Below, in pieces: positions 1-8,187 of a stretch of 21,209 bases of DNA. Position 1 is the stretch's first letter; each line of letters begins with the position of its first letter. The translations under genes were made by a program, and so were the position numbers. The notes under the pieces are model-generated. The model made no database searches and was not told the DNA's origin. It was given only the letters and a program-made list of their open reading frames with translations. Location: contig NZ_DFQS01000026.1 of the NCBI RefSeq assembly GCF_002377905.1, positions 1-21,209 of the forward strand, read 5' to 3'. Source of the stretch: Psychrobacter sp. UBA3483 (GTDB taxonomy: Bacteria > Pseudomonadota > Gammaproteobacteria > Pseudomonadales > Moraxellaceae).

Positions 1-307
1 CTTTTTAGAACACCACCAAAAATGGAAAATACTTGGCTTAAAGTTTCTTGTTTTGAAATGCTTTGGCTTGCAATGCTGCCATCTTACAATAAAGAATTTT
101 TACCGTTTTTTTGCCTTGCTTGCGCTACAATAATTTTGTGTATGCTACATACAAGGATATTTGCAATAGCAAACGGCTAAGTTTAAGAGATAAGCTTAAA
201 AGCTAAGCTAAGCATAGCTAAGCATAGCTGAAAGCTGTATTTTAAAGTAGAAAACAGAATGCTAGCGCAATTTATAATTTAAAAATTTTGATAAACAAGG
301 ACCCCTT
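1..307. other. AT-rich upstream region of the carbonic anhydrase gene
   Basis: No convincing gene is seen here. One frame is open from base 1 to a TAA at 178-180, with an ATG at 22. It has no ribosome binding site and a composition that does not look coding, so I treat it as chance. A TATAAT hexamer at 273-278 could be the -10 box for the following gene, but no good -35 box lies at the proper distance. The ribosome binding site AAGGA at 297-301 is 6 bases before the ATG at 308. It sits in a tiny AAGG/CCTT inverted repeat (297-307). Confidence 0.4.
201..229. repeat. Short tandem repeat, 10-bp unit
   Basis: The unit AGCTAAGCAT occurs at 206-215 and 216-225. An AGCTA precedes it at 201-205 and a partial AGCT follows at 226-229. 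It lies about 80 bases upstream of the carbonic anhydrase start. It may be replication slippage or a cluster of binding sites; nothing decides between these. Confidence 0.6.
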
Positions 308-946
308 ATGCCTAACAGTAACCGCCCAAAAACTGGACAAGAAGCACTGGCACTACTCAAAGAAGGTAATGTACGTTATGTAGAGAGCTTGACCAGCACT
401 GACCCCTGTATGCAAAAACGTCCCGAACTGATCAGTGATCAAGACCCATTAGCGATTATTTTGGGTTGCTCGGACGCCCGTGTCCCAGTTGAGATTGTGT
501 TTGACCAAGGTTTGGGCGATTTGTTTGTCATACGCGTAGCGGGTAATGTGGTCGCGCCATCGCAAATCGGCTCGATTGAATTTGCCGCGGAAAAATTTGG
601 TACCAAATTAGTGGTGGTCCTTGGGCATTCGCACTGCGGCGCGGTCACTGCTTGCGTCGATGCGCTGATCAATCCTGAGCAAAACTACTCGCCAAACTTA
701 CAGTCAATCGTCGATCGTATTCGCCCGAGTGTTTACAACTTGCATGAGCTGGCAACGGCCAATGGTCAAGACGTTGATGCAGATGAGCTGGTCGATCGCT
801 CTATTCGTGCCAATGTGCGCATGTCGGTTAGCCAATTAAAGCATGGTTCGCGCGCCCTAGAAGACTTAACCAATAGTGGGCAGTTACTCGTCGTTGGCGC
901 CGAGTATAATTTAGAGACTGGAAAAGTACGCTTCTTAGATACTTAA
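308..946 (+). CDS. Beta-class carbonic anhydrase
   Basis: This 212-residue protein should interconvert CO2 and bicarbonate in the cytoplasm, using one zinc per subunit. The beta-class signature CSDARVP is at residues 54-60, with zinc ligand Cys54 and the Asp56/Arg58 dyad. The second zinc motif, HSHCGAV, lies at 107-113 and supplies His107 and Cys110. There is no signal peptide, and the length is normal for bacterial beta enzymes. The start is supported by AAGGA six bases upstream. The next gene on the same strand begins 132 bases later, so joint transcription is possible but not shown. I am sure of the family. Whether this is the main housekeeping enzyme or one tied to a special process such as cyanate use cannot be told; no cyanase or transporter gene is nearby. 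Confidence 0.95.
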   Translation: MPNSNRPKTGQEALALLKEGNVRYVESLTSTDPCMQKRPELISDQDPLAIILGCSDARVPVEIVFDQGLGDLFVIRVAGNVVAPSQIGSIEFAAEKFGTKLVVVLGHSHCGAVTACVDALINPEQNYSPNLQSIVDRIRPSVYNLHELATANGQDVDADELVDRSIRANVRMSVSQLKHGSRALEDLTNSGQLLVVGAEYNLETGKVRFLDT

Positions 947-1078
947 TCGTTGTTTACTATTAAATTTATTATCATTTAACGACTAAAATAGTGGCGACGA
1001 GTGAATTATGAAGGTATGCGCTATTAACGTTAACGATTGATAACGGATAATTAACAACACTTAGATATTGGAAAAATT

Positions 1079-1648
1079 ATGACGGATTCAACAAATTTAG
1101 ACGCTAATAAAGACAGTATTGCTCAACCTGAGAGCAGCGTAAAAGCAGAAGGCGTGCAGCCGATTTCAGCGCAGACAGCAGGTTATACTTTTAACCACAC
1201 CATGCTACGCGTCAAAGACCCTGCCAAATCATTGGCTTTTTATACGGGTATTTTAGGCATGACGTTATTGGCAGTAAAAAAATTCCCTGCGATGGGTTTT
1301 GATTTGTATTTTTTAGCCAAGCTCACTGAGAGCGAGCGTGATAATTTGCCCGCAGGTGATGATTTAGAGATTTTTGCTTTTCGCCAGCGAGGTATTTTAG
1401 AGCTGACCCATAACTATGGCACTGAAACCCAAGCGGACTTTAGCTATCACGATGGCAACAGTGAGCCACAAGGTTTTGGTCATATTTGCTTTAGTGTACC
1501 AAGCCTTGATGAGGCAGTTGCTTGGTTTGATAAAAACAACGTTGAGTTTAAAAAACGCCCTGAGGACGGCAGTATGAAAAATATTGCCTTTATCAAAGAC
1601 GTTGACGGTTACTGGATTGAAATCGTTCAAGCGGACTTAATGGGTTAA
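1079..1648 (+). CDS. gloA: Lactoylglutathione lyase (glyoxalase I)
   Basis: This 189-residue metalloenzyme isomerises the hemithioacetal of methylglyoxal and glutathione to S-lactoylglutathione, the first step of glyoxal detoxification in the cytosol. The two halves of the VOC fold are visible, and the four expected metal ligands fall in place: His40 (FNHTMLR), Glu108 (LELTHNYG), His135 (GFGHICF) and Glu181 (YWIEIVQ). The protein has a polar N-terminal extension of about 33 residues and a long loop around 82-95. Both resemble the longer eukaryote/pseudomonad type, usually zinc dependent, rather than the 135-residue E. coli form; that assignment is inferred. The ribosome binding site is weak (GGA about 8 bases upstream). 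A strong terminator follows the gene. Confidence 0.93.
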   Translation: MTDSTNLDANKDSIAQPESSVKAEGVQPISAQTAGYTFNHTMLRVKDPAKSLAFYTGILGMTLLAVKKFPAMGFDLYFLAKLTESERDNLPAGDDLEIFAFRQRGILELTHNYGTETQADFSYHDGNSEPQGFGHICFSVPSLDEAVAWFDKNNVEFKKRPEDGSMKNIAFIKDVDGYWIEIVQADLMG

Positions 1649-1672
1649 ATAACTCACCCTTTAACTAATAAG

Positions 1673-1704
1673 AAAGCCGCTATATTATCAATAGCGGCTT
1701 TTTT
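1673..1704. terminator. Intrinsic terminator after gloA
   Basis: A perfect 11-bp stem, AAAGCCGCTAT (1673-1683) with its complement at 1691-1701, has a 7-base loop and runs into a T tract to 1704. A-rich sequence on the left side could let it also end transcription from the cytochrome gene on the other strand, whose stop lies at 1726. Confidence 0.88.
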
Positions 1705-1725
1705 GTATCTGAAAGCGAATACTCG

Positions 1726-2196
1726 TTAGTCTTTTTTCACTTTAAAATCGGTATGGCATGATTTACAGCTGTCACCGACTTGCCCAAGCGCAGGCAAAAC
1801 TTGATCGACACTGGTTGCGGTTTGTGCCGCGGCATTTAGGTTAGCCGTGGCTTTTTGGAAGTCATCTGCTTCAGCGCGGAAGCCGTCAACGTTGCTCCAA
1901 ACTGCTTCAGTGGCGTTACCCGTGGCTTCTTGGTTCTCAAAATGGCTCCAAGGATTGGCAGAGTCTTTTGCTAAAAATGCCGCTTGCTCTTTAAAGACTT
2001 CGGCATCAAACGTATCTGGCGCTTCAGCCATATCACCCATGATACCCATCGCATCGCCCCAGCTTTTCATGCTGTCTTGACGTGCTTTGACGTCAGGGTC
2101 AACTGGCGTACTACAAGCCGTTAGACCTAAGACGGCTGCCATCACGCTGATGCCGACGATAGACTTGAATGATTTATTATTACAAACCTGTGCCAT
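1726..2196 (-). CDS. Cytochrome c' (c556-type) lipoprotein
   Basis: This 156-residue exported heme protein starts at the ATG at 2196, which has a perfect AAGGAG eight bases upstream. An in-frame TTG at 2265 would give a 179-residue form but has no such site and would read through a stem-loop. The N-terminus has a basic stretch, a hydrophobic segment and a lipobox LTAC with Cys28, followed by Ser, which points to an outer-membrane lipoprotein facing the periplasm. The heme-binding CKSCH is close to the C-terminus, as in the four-helix cytochrome c' family. The methionines in the first mature helix could provide the axial ligand. Family members bind gases such as NO or act in electron transfer; the role here is unknown. 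It is transcribed alone. Confidence 0.88.
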   Translation of the reverse strand: MAQVCNNKSFKSIVGISVMAAVLGLTACSTPVDPDVKARQDSMKSWGDAMGIMGDMAEAPDTFDAEVFKEQAAFLAKDSANPWSHFENQEATGNATEAVWSNVDGFRAEADDFQKATANLNAAAQTATSVDQVLPALGQVGDSCKSCHTDFKVKKD

Positions 2197-2224
2197 CTGT
2201 ATTGCTCCTTTATACGTGGCTAAT

Positions 2225-2258
2225 AAAAAGGTGCCGTAGCATTTGCATGCTCGCCACC
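2225..2258 (-). terminator. Terminator-like hairpin in the leader of the cytochrome c' gene
   Basis: Read on the - strand, the arm GGTGGCGAGCAT (2258-2247) pairs with ATGCTACGGCACC (2242-2230) around a 4-base loop. One base is bulged and there is one mismatch. It is followed directly by TTTTT (2229-2225). It lies only about 30 bases before the cytochrome start. It could be an attenuator of that gene or a second stop signal for transcripts coming from hemF. Confidence 0.55.
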
Positions 2259-2585
2259 TATTCAATTGCTACTATGAATGAAATATTATGTTGTTGTTTT
2301 CAGTGCTAAAGACAGCTAAATTCTGGTCTTTTACCATGTAGCCTGTTAAACCGACATGGCTTTAAATCTATATCACTTTAAACCCATACTGCTGTCAATT
2401 AAACCTCAACAGGCTAAGATAAAGTAGGATAATAAAGTACCTTTTTGTAATGGCATCTTTGTAATGGTATTTTAATCTGCCATGAGTTGTCGCCAAAGCG
2501 CATGTCATATGCTAAAAATGACAATGCCCTATCTAACAACTGGGCTGCTCTTAGGCTGCTCTCAAATAAAAAACAGTAAATAATA
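2259..2585. other. Non-coding gap upstream of the cytochrome c' gene
   Basis: I see no gene here. Two small direct repeats are present. TTTGTAATGG occurs twice around 2444-2467 with a 14-base period, and GGCTGCTCT occurs twice around 2542-2562. The promoter of the cytochrome gene should lie in this stretch, but I could not fix a good pair of boxes. Confidence 0.35.
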
Positions 2586-2609
2586 AAGGTCAGCAGTAAC
2601 GCTGACCTT
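2586..2609 (-). terminator. Probable terminator of the ribA-hemF operon
   Basis: A perfect 9-bp stem is formed by AAGGTCAGC (2586-2594) and GCTGACCTT (2601-2609) with a 6-base loop. It lies about 90 bases past the hemF stop. On the - strand it is followed by a T-rich but interrupted tail. Confidence 0.6.
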
Positions 2610-2700
2610 GATAGTGTTTTTCTGAAATTTTAAAGAGAGCAAATAGGACCATTTATACAAGAACCAAAACGCTGTCTGCGGCTTATTATGCCAATGACGA

Positions 2701-3708
2701 CTATAAAGTCAACCAATCGCGTGGTTTTAGATAAAAATCGGTCAATTCAAACTCAGGTGTCCCGGGGGCAGGTTCAAAGCGATAATGCCAGCTGGCAAGC
2801 GGCGGCATACTGACTAAGATGGATTCAATACGTCCATTACTTTGTAGCCCAAACAGGGTGCCACGGTCATAAACGAGGTTGTATTCGACGTAGCGTCCGC
2901 GGCGATAGAGCTGAAATTCACGCTGCGCTTCAGTGTAGGGAGCATTTTTACGCTGCTCAAAAATTGGCAGTATACCTTCAAGGTAGCCATTGCCGACCGC
3001 TTGCATAAACTTAAAGCAGGTCTCAAAATCCCAACCACGGCTCTCGGTATTGACGTCGTCATAAAACAGGCCGCCGATACCGCGCTGCTCATCACGATGA
3101 CGCAGATGGAAGTATTCGTCACACCACTGTTTAAAGTCAGGATAGACGCTATCGCCAAACGGTGCGCACAGATCATGACAAACCTGATGCCAATGTACAC
3201 AGTCGGCAAGTACTGGATAAAACGGCGTCAAATCAAAACCGCCACCAAACCACCAAATCGGCTCTTCACCCTCGGCTTCAGCAACGAATAAACGCACGTT
3301 GGCATGGCTGGTCGGTACATTAGGGTTTTTAGGATGCACCACCAATGAGACGCCCATCGCCTGCGCTTTACGACCGGCAATATCAGGATGCCGCGCGGTT
3401 GCAGAAGCGGGTAGGTTATGCACATGAATATGGCTAAACATCACGCCCGCTTTTTCAATCACTTCGCCATCTGCGAGTACGCAAGAACGACCGCCGCCGC
3501 CCTCAGGGCGCTCCCAGTCGTCAGGTACAAAGGTTGCTGGCTTATCACTGCTGCTACCGTCGCGCTCTTGCGCTTCTAACGCTTGACAGATACGCGCTTG
3601 CAAACCCACCAAAAACTCACGCACGCGCATGATATCATTATGGGTTGGCGTCACGGCCGAATTTGTCTCTGGCAAATTGTCATTATTGTCTATATTTGGT
3701 ATGGTCAT
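2701..3708 (-). CDS. hemF: Oxygen-dependent coproporphyrinogen III oxidase
   Basis: This 335-residue soluble enzyme decarboxylates two propionates of coproporphyrinogen III to give protoporphyrinogen IX, using O2, in heme synthesis. Family hallmarks are GGGRSCVL at 71-78, HIHVHNLP at 93-100, the SHANVR segment around 134-139 and GGGFDLTPFYP at 155-165. WDFE and GRYVEYNLVYDRGT come further on, and the usual ending runs to the C-terminus. The first 25 residues are an Asn/Asp/Thr-rich extension beyond the E. coli length of about 299. A start at Met27 (3630) would remove it. Neither start has a good ribosome binding site. The gene begins 18 bases after the ribA stop, so it is very likely translated from a ribA-hemF transcript. 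Confidence 0.96.
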   Translation of the reverse strand: MTIPNIDNNDNLPETNSAVTPTHNDIMRVREFLVGLQARICQALEAQERDGSSSDKPATFVPDDWERPEGGGGRSCVLADGEVIEKAGVMFSHIHVHNLPASATARHPDIAGRKAQAMGVSLVVHPKNPNVPTSHANVRLFVAEAEGEEPIWWFGGGFDLTPFYPVLADCVHWHQVCHDLCAPFGDSVYPDFKQWCDEYFHLRHRDEQRGIGGLFYDDVNTESRGWDFETCFKFMQAVGNGYLEGILPIFEQRKNAPYTEAQREFQLYRRGRYVEYNLVYDRGTLFGLQSNGRIESILVSMPPLASWHYRFEPAPGTPEFELTDFYLKPRDWLTL

Positions 3709-3726
3709 AAAATATCTAATTATTTA

Positions 3727-4410
3727 CTATTTATTAAGGTGTAAGGCGGTATTGAAATCTTTATCGAGCAGATGCCCCATGCGGTCGCGTTTGGTTGCTA
3801 AATACTCAGCATTCATATCGTTCACCCCAACCAATAACGGCACGCGCTCAACGACATTGATACCATGTTCGGTTAAGTAAGCGACTTTATCGGGATTATT
3901 GGTAATCAGGCGCACGCTATCGACGCCAACGTGAGCGAGCATCGGTCCGCACATATCATAAACGCGTGCATCCGCCGGTAAGCCCAACATAAGATTGGCA
4001 TCTAACGTATCATGCCCTTGATCTTGCAAGGCATAAGCGCGAATTTTATTGGTCAAACCAATGCCGCGACCTTCTTGACGCAAGTATAATATCGCCCCGC
4101 AGCCGGTTTCTTGTATTGCCTGCATGGCAGTATTAAGCTGGGGACCACAATCACATTTTAATGAGCTAAAGGCATCACCCGTCAAGCATTCCGAATGAAT
4201 ACGAATAAGCGGAATGGGCGCTTCTTTTGACGCCTGACTGTCTTTGATTGATGCCGTGTCCTGCTGATTTAAAACCTCAGTTTGCTTGGCCACAGGTAAA
4301 CCGACGGTAAGCATCACATGCTCTTGACCGTCTGCGTTTTCAAAGATATGAATATCAAACTCGCCGTGACGAGTAGGTAGTTTGGCATTGGTGATAAATT
4401 GATATGACAT
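3727..4410 (-). CDS. ribA: GTP cyclohydrolase II
   Basis: This protein of 227 residues catalyses the first step of riboflavin synthesis, opening GTP to a diaminopyrimidine with release of formate and pyrophosphate. The zinc site is recognisable in SECLTGDAFSSLKCDCG, with its three cysteines. The nucleotide-binding REGRGIGL and the late IRLITNNP-like motif (VRLITNNPDK) are both present. I chose the ATG at 4410 because AGGA lies five bases before it; an upstream in-frame start at 4434 lacks a comparable site. A polar insert of roughly 25 residues (about 45-68, rich in Gln, Asp and Ser) precedes the zinc site. No fused DHBP synthase domain (RibB) is present. No FMN riboswitch is evident upstream. 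hemF follows 18 bases later. Confidence 0.95.
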   Translation of the reverse strand: MSYQFITNAKLPTRHGEFDIHIFENADGQEHVMLTVGLPVAKQTEVLNQQDTASIKDSQASKEAPIPLIRIHSECLTGDAFSSLKCDCGPQLNTAMQAIQETGCGAILYLRQEGRGIGLTNKIRAYALQDQGHDTLDANLMLGLPADARVYDMCGPMLAHVGVDSVRLITNNPDKVAYLTEHGINVVERVPLLVGVNDMNAEYLATKRDRMGHLLDKDFNTALHLNK

Positions 4411-4943
4411 TAATGTCCTGCATAAGCCGATCATCGTGACGCTAGCGGTCGGTTAAAGTTTTATAATAATAAAGGTGCTATATAAGCGCTGCTGATTAAA
4501 TAGCATACGAAAGCTGTTTGGTAGAAATACACACAAAGTTCACAGACGGCGCACGATGATTAAAGCGACAATTAAAAATAAATGCTATTATGCCATACTA
4601 TTTTGACGGATACAGTGACAAGTCTTAGCCCTTGCATTACTATGTCGTCACTGTCGCCCGATATACGTCCGATATGGATACAAAGTCAGCAGGCAGTAGA
4701 ATGTTTTATATGAGGGCATATTCTCATTTTAAAATGCCCATAAAAGTGAAAGCTTGAAAGTATTGTTTTATTTTAAATCGTTATTCACAGCTATCTTAAG
4801 CGCTGTATCAATAAACATATAGTCGATGACATTTGTCAGTTTATAATGTCCGCACTATTATTAACGCCACTTAGATGATGACTAATAATAGTCAGTATCT
4901 AAGGTAGCATCTTGTTAGCAGATTGGTAGGTATCGTACGTTTT
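4411..4943. other. Divergent intergenic region between ribA and dxs
   Basis: About 530 bases hold no recognisable gene. They include an 8-bp inverted repeat, ACAGTGAC (4612-4619) and GTCACTGT (4647-4654), around a 27-base loop. A second hairpin is GGGCAT (4714-4719) with ATGCCC (4734-4739). A TATAAT at 4842-4847 is the best -10 candidate for dxs, though without a matching -35 box. For ribA, the AT-rich stretch near 4455-4485 is the likely promoter area. I found no RFN or TPP element. Confidence 0.4.
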
Positions 4944-6992
4944 ATGCAGCAGTCACCTCATTCCCCACAGTCTAAGTCATTATCTGCGTCAGCCATTGAT
5001 TCTGCTGCATCGCTATCGCACCTGCAAAAAACCTATGCAGTTATTCCACGTGAGCGTCCGCATACGCCGCTACTTGATACAGTAGACGCTCCGATTGATT
5101 TAAAAGCGTTTAGCGAAAGTCAGCTCATTACCTTGGCGGATGAGCTGCGGCTTTTTCTGCTCTATTCAGCCGGTCAAAGCGGTGGTCATTTTGGGGCCAA
5201 TTTAGGCGTCATTGAGTTGACCATTGCCCTGCATTATCTGTTAGATGCGCCGCAAGATCAGATTGTTTGGGACGTCGGTCATCAAGCCTATGCTCATAAG
5301 GTCTTGACGGGGCGCCGTGATAAGCTTGGTACTATTCGCTCAAAAGATGGTTTGACCGCTTTTCCAGAACGCGCCGAGTCGGTCTACGATACGTTTGGCG
5401 TTGGACATTCATCGACGTCTATTTCGGCGGGTCTTGGCATGAGTCTGGCGCTGCGCTATCAAGGGCGCGCGCAAACGGTTGCCTGTATTATTGGCGACGG
5501 CGCGATGACCGGAGGTATGGCATTTGAAGCGATGAACGATGCCGTCCAACAAGACGCAGATTTGCTGGTCATTTTAAACGACAATGACATGTCGATATCT
5601 TGCTCGATTGGTGGCTTCTCGCGGCATTTAGCGACGTTATGGGAATCAGGCTATCAGGTTGATATCTCTGATGCCGGCGAGCCGATATTATGCCAGCGTC
5701 CTGACATGCAAGCTTATGACCGCCGTAAACGTCATAACGAGCTGCGCGATGTGCCGCAATTAGAAGACAATCTATTTAAAGCCATCGGTTTTACTTATTT
5801 TGGTCCATTTGATGGCCACAATATCCCTGAGCTACTGCGCGTGCTATCGCTTGCTAAGCAATTAAAAGGCCCCGTATTGGTGCATATCTATACCACCAAA
5901 GGTAAAGGGTTTGCGCCTGCTGAATTAGATCCAGTTGGCTATCATGCCATTAGTAGATTGCCTGCTGAAGATAGCGAGAAGAAAGCGCTAACCGCTAACC
6001 TAACACCGAGTACACCGCACTTAAAATACTCGCAAGTCTTTGGTCAGTTCTTATGCGATAAAGCTACTACTGATGAGAAATTGCTTGCCATTACCCCAGC
6101 CATGGAAGAAGGCTCGGGCATGATTGAGTTTGCCCGTCAATTTCCTAAGCGCTTCTTTGATGTCGCCATCGCTGAACAACACGCGGTAACGTTAGCAGGT
6201 GGCATGGCAACCCAAGGCGTCAAGCCAATCGTCGCCATTTATTCGACCTTTTTACAGCGCGGTTACGATCAGCTCATTCATGATGTGGCGTTACAAAACC
6301 TTGATGTGATGTTTGCTATTGATCGCGCCGGTTTGGTCGGTGAAGATGGCGCCACTCACGCAGGCGTATTCGATTTTGCCTTTTTACGCTGCGTGCCAAA
6401 TATGCTGATTGCCGCGCCAAAAGATGAAAACGAATGCTACCATTTGCTCAATACTTGCTATGAATATCAAGGCTGCACAGCTGTACGCTATCCACGCGGT
6501 GTCGGCGTCGGCGCGGCTATTACCCAGCCAGCGCAAGTTTATCCTATTGGTAAAGCGGTGGTAGAGTCAGTTTTAGGTCGAGACGACGCGCCTCATAAAT
6601 TGGCGTTATTGGCTTTTGGCACTATGATGGCGACCGCTCAGCAAGCGGCAGAAAGCCTGATTAACCATAATATAAAATCAGACTGCCAAGTCCATGTAGT
6701 GAATATGCGCTGGGTAAAACCTTTAGATACGCACTTGCTTGACGTCTTAATCGAGCAAGGCATCACCCATATTGCGACGCTAGAAGAGCATACAGTTATG
6801 GGCGGCGCGGGTAGTGCGGTCAATGAATATCTGTTAAACGAATCAATAGCCTTTAAAAATAGCCGCCCAGCTATCTGTAATATCGGTATCCCTGATCGCT
6901 TTGTCGCTCATGGTTCGCCAGCAGAGCAAATGGCTGATTGTGGTCTGGATGTTGCAGGGGTCGTAAGCCAGCTGCAGCAGTTGCTAAAATAA
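4944..6992 (+). CDS. dxs: 1-deoxy-D-xylulose-5-phosphate synthase
   Basis: This 682-residue thiamine-diphosphate enzyme condenses pyruvate with glyceraldehyde 3-phosphate to give DXP, the precursor of isoprenoids (MEP pathway), of the thiamine thiazole and of pyridoxal in many bacteria. Visible features are GGHFGANLGV near 80-89 with the catalytic-site His, the ThDP/Mg motif GDGAMTGG at 184-191 with its downstream Asn, and EQHAVTLAGGMA and DRAGLVGEDGATH in the pyrimidine-binding domain. A C-terminal transketolase domain follows. I take the ATG at 4944; an in-frame TTG at 4923 would add seven residues and has no clear ribosome binding site. The first 40 residues are a Ser/Gln-rich extension. 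The protein is somewhat longer than the usual 620. No other MEP gene is adjacent. ThiG, a DXP consumer, is encoded at 9869-10708. Confidence 0.95.
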   Translation: MQQSPHSPQSKSLSASAIDSAASLSHLQKTYAVIPRERPHTPLLDTVDAPIDLKAFSESQLITLADELRLFLLYSAGQSGGHFGANLGVIELTIALHYLLDAPQDQIVWDVGHQAYAHKVLTGRRDKLGTIRSKDGLTAFPERAESVYDTFGVGHSSTSISAGLGMSLALRYQGRAQTVACIIGDGAMTGGMAFEAMNDAVQQDADLLVILNDNDMSISCSIGGFSRHLATLWESGYQVDISDAGEPILCQRPDMQAYDRRKRHNELRDVPQLEDNLFKAIGFTYFGPFDGHNIPELLRVLSLAKQLKGPVLVHIYTTKGKGFAPAELDPVGYHAISRLPAEDSEKKALTANLTPSTPHLKYSQVFGQFLCDKATTDEKLLAITPAMEEGSGMIEFARQFPKRFFDVAIAEQHAVTLAGGMATQGVKPIVAIYSTFLQRGYDQLIHDVALQNLDVMFAIDRAGLVGEDGATHAGVFDFAFLRCVPNMLIAAPKDENECYHLLNTCYEYQGCTAVRYPRGVGVGAAITQPAQVYPIGKAVVESVLGRDDAPHKLALLAFGTMMATAQQAAESLINHNIKSDCQVHVVNMRWVKPLDTHLLDVLIEQGITHIATLEEHTVMGGAGSAVNEYLLNESIAFKNSRPAICNIGIPDRFVAHGSPAEQMADCGLDVAGVVSQLQQLLK

Positions 6993-7038
6993 AACCCTAT
7001 CGCTCAAAAAAAATTGCTAAAATAGCGGATTGAAAAAT

Positions 7039-7056
7039 AAAGCATTTTTGCTTTTT
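7039..7056 (+). terminator. Weak candidate terminator of dxs
   Basis: A short AT-rich hairpin, AAAGC (7039-7043) with GCTTT (7050-7054), ends in T residues. A second stem without a T tract, CGCCTAC (7067-7073) with GTAGGTG (7079-7085), follows. Either or both may mark the end of the dxs transcript. Confidence 0.3.
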
Positions 7057-7181
7057 GCTTAGACCTCGCCTACTTGCCGTAGGTGTGAATTATTTGACAA
7101 CTTGGGCGGCACCACTGCTAGCAATCATAGATTTGGTTCGCTAGGCGGCGATGGTTTTCATGAGTTATGAATGTGAGTCAG

Positions 7182-7210
7182 TTGTAAGTAGGTTTTATTT
7201 TTCGTACATT
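7182..7210 (+). promoter_or_regulatory. Candidate promoter of suhB
   Basis: TTGTAA (7182-7187) and TACATT (7205-7210) are separated by 17 bases, each with four of six consensus positions. A perfect TTGACA also occurs at 7094-7099 but lacks a good -10 box. Confidence 0.3.
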
Positions 7211-7263
7211 TTATAAGTCACATCTTTTAAGTAATATTCATTCATCAAGCAAATAGGTTATTT

Positions 7264-8091
7264 ATGGAACCCATGGTCGTTATCGCAGCGCGTGCTGCTG
7301 AAAAAGTCGGTAAAGAGATTTTATATGCGCATCAAAACCGCCACAAAATCGAGCTAGATATCGAGTCAAAAGGACTTGATGGTTTAGTGACCCGCATTGA
7401 TCGTTTCAGTGAAGAGCTGACGATTGAGACCCTAAAAGCCAGCTATCCAAATCACTCGTTTTTGGGCGAAGAGTTTGGTATGCAAGAAGGTCGCGGCGAA
7501 GATGCAGACTGGTGCTGGATTATTGATCCGCTAGATGGCACCAAAAACTTCGTCCATGGTGTGCCGCAGTTTTGTGTATCTATCGCGGTGCAGCATAAAG
7601 GTGTGACCCAACACGGCGTCATCTATGATCCTGTTCGTGATGAGATGTTTTCTGCCAGCCGTGGTAAAGGCGCGCGTTTAAACCAGCGCCGTATCAACGT
7701 TAGTGAACGTAAAACGATTGATGGTGGTTTATTTACTACCGGTCATCCGCTTGAGCGTAAACGCAATGGTGAAGTTATCTCTTATGCCAAGCAGCATTTT
7801 GAGAGCTTACAGAAAATCTCTGAAGAAGGTGGTCAAGTTCGCCGTTTAGGTTCAGCTGCGCTTGATTTATGTTATGTGGCAGCTGGTCGTTTTGACGGTT
7901 ATTTTGAGATGTCTATTAAGCCTTGGGATATTGCTGCCGGTGAGCTAATCGTGACCGAAGCACGTGGCGTGGTGGTTGACCATACAGGCGCGCACAACTC
8001 GATGACCTCAGGTTCTATTTTCGCTTGTAACATCAAACTATTAAAACCATTGATGCAAGTGGTTGTCCCAACTTGGGGTGATGCGTTTTAA
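7264..8091 (+). CDS. suhB: Inositol-1-monophosphatase family protein SuhB
   Basis: This 275-residue Mg-dependent phosphatase has the complete FIG/IMP metal site: GEE at 68-70, DPLDGT at 88-93 and WD at 221-222 (WDIAAGELIV). The stretch RRLGSAALDLCYVAAGRFDGYFE is spread over the usual region before WD, and length and start match bacterial SuhB. The family hydrolyses inositol monophosphates. In E. coli SuhB also joins the Nus complex that controls rRNA transcription, and that second role may hold here but cannot be read from the sequence. The ribosome binding site is modest (AGG six bases before the ATG). The gene stands alone between dxs, about 270 bases upstream, and a shared terminator. Confidence 0.92.
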   Translation: MEPMVVIAARAAEKVGKEILYAHQNRHKIELDIESKGLDGLVTRIDRFSEELTIETLKASYPNHSFLGEEFGMQEGRGEDADWCWIIDPLDGTKNFVHGVPQFCVSIAVQHKGVTQHGVIYDPVRDEMFSASRGKGARLNQRRINVSERKTIDGGLFTTGHPLERKRNGEVISYAKQHFESLQKISEEGGQVRRLGSAALDLCYVAAGRFDGYFEMSIKPWDIAAGELIVTEARGVVVDHTGAHNSMTSGSIFACNIKLLKPLMQVVVPTWGDAF

Positions 8092-8153
8092 GCACCGCCT
8101 AAGCGTCAACTCTAAGCATCACCTAAATATAATCATTGAGCAAACTTAATATT

Positions 8154-8187
8154 AAAAAGCTGGTTCCGTTATGGAGCCAGCTTTTTT
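8154..8187. terminator. Bidirectional intrinsic terminator between suhB and the wax synthase gene
   Basis: A stem of about 14 bp, with one G-U pair on the + strand, runs from AAAAAGCTGG (8154-8163) to its partner, which ends in a T tract at 8187. The loop has 5 bases. The A tract on the left serves as the T tract for the opposite strand, so both convergent genes can end here. The TAA of the - strand gene (8169-8171) lies in the loop region. Confidence 0.9.

Noticed and set aside
1..180. Open frame from the window edge to a TAA at 178-180, with a hydrophobic middle part.
   Set aside because: It has no ribosome binding site, and its composition is not protein-like compared with neighbours. At 59 codons it can be chance, although the C-terminus of an upstream gene cannot be fully excluded.
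439..672. Antisense frame within the carbonic anhydrase gene, and similar frames inside hemF, thiG, gspE and the AraC gene.
   Set aside because: Each lies fully within a well-supported gene on the other strand or frame and shows no domain, start site or codon pattern of its own.
4411..4943. FMN riboswitch near ribA.
   Set aside because: No RFN-type conserved blocks were found in the gap; the visible inverted repeats do not match that architecture.
7094..7122. Perfect TTGACA upstream of suhB taken as a promoter.
   Set aside because: At 16-18 bases distance only TGCTAG, GCTAGC or CTAGCA is found, all poor -10 boxes.
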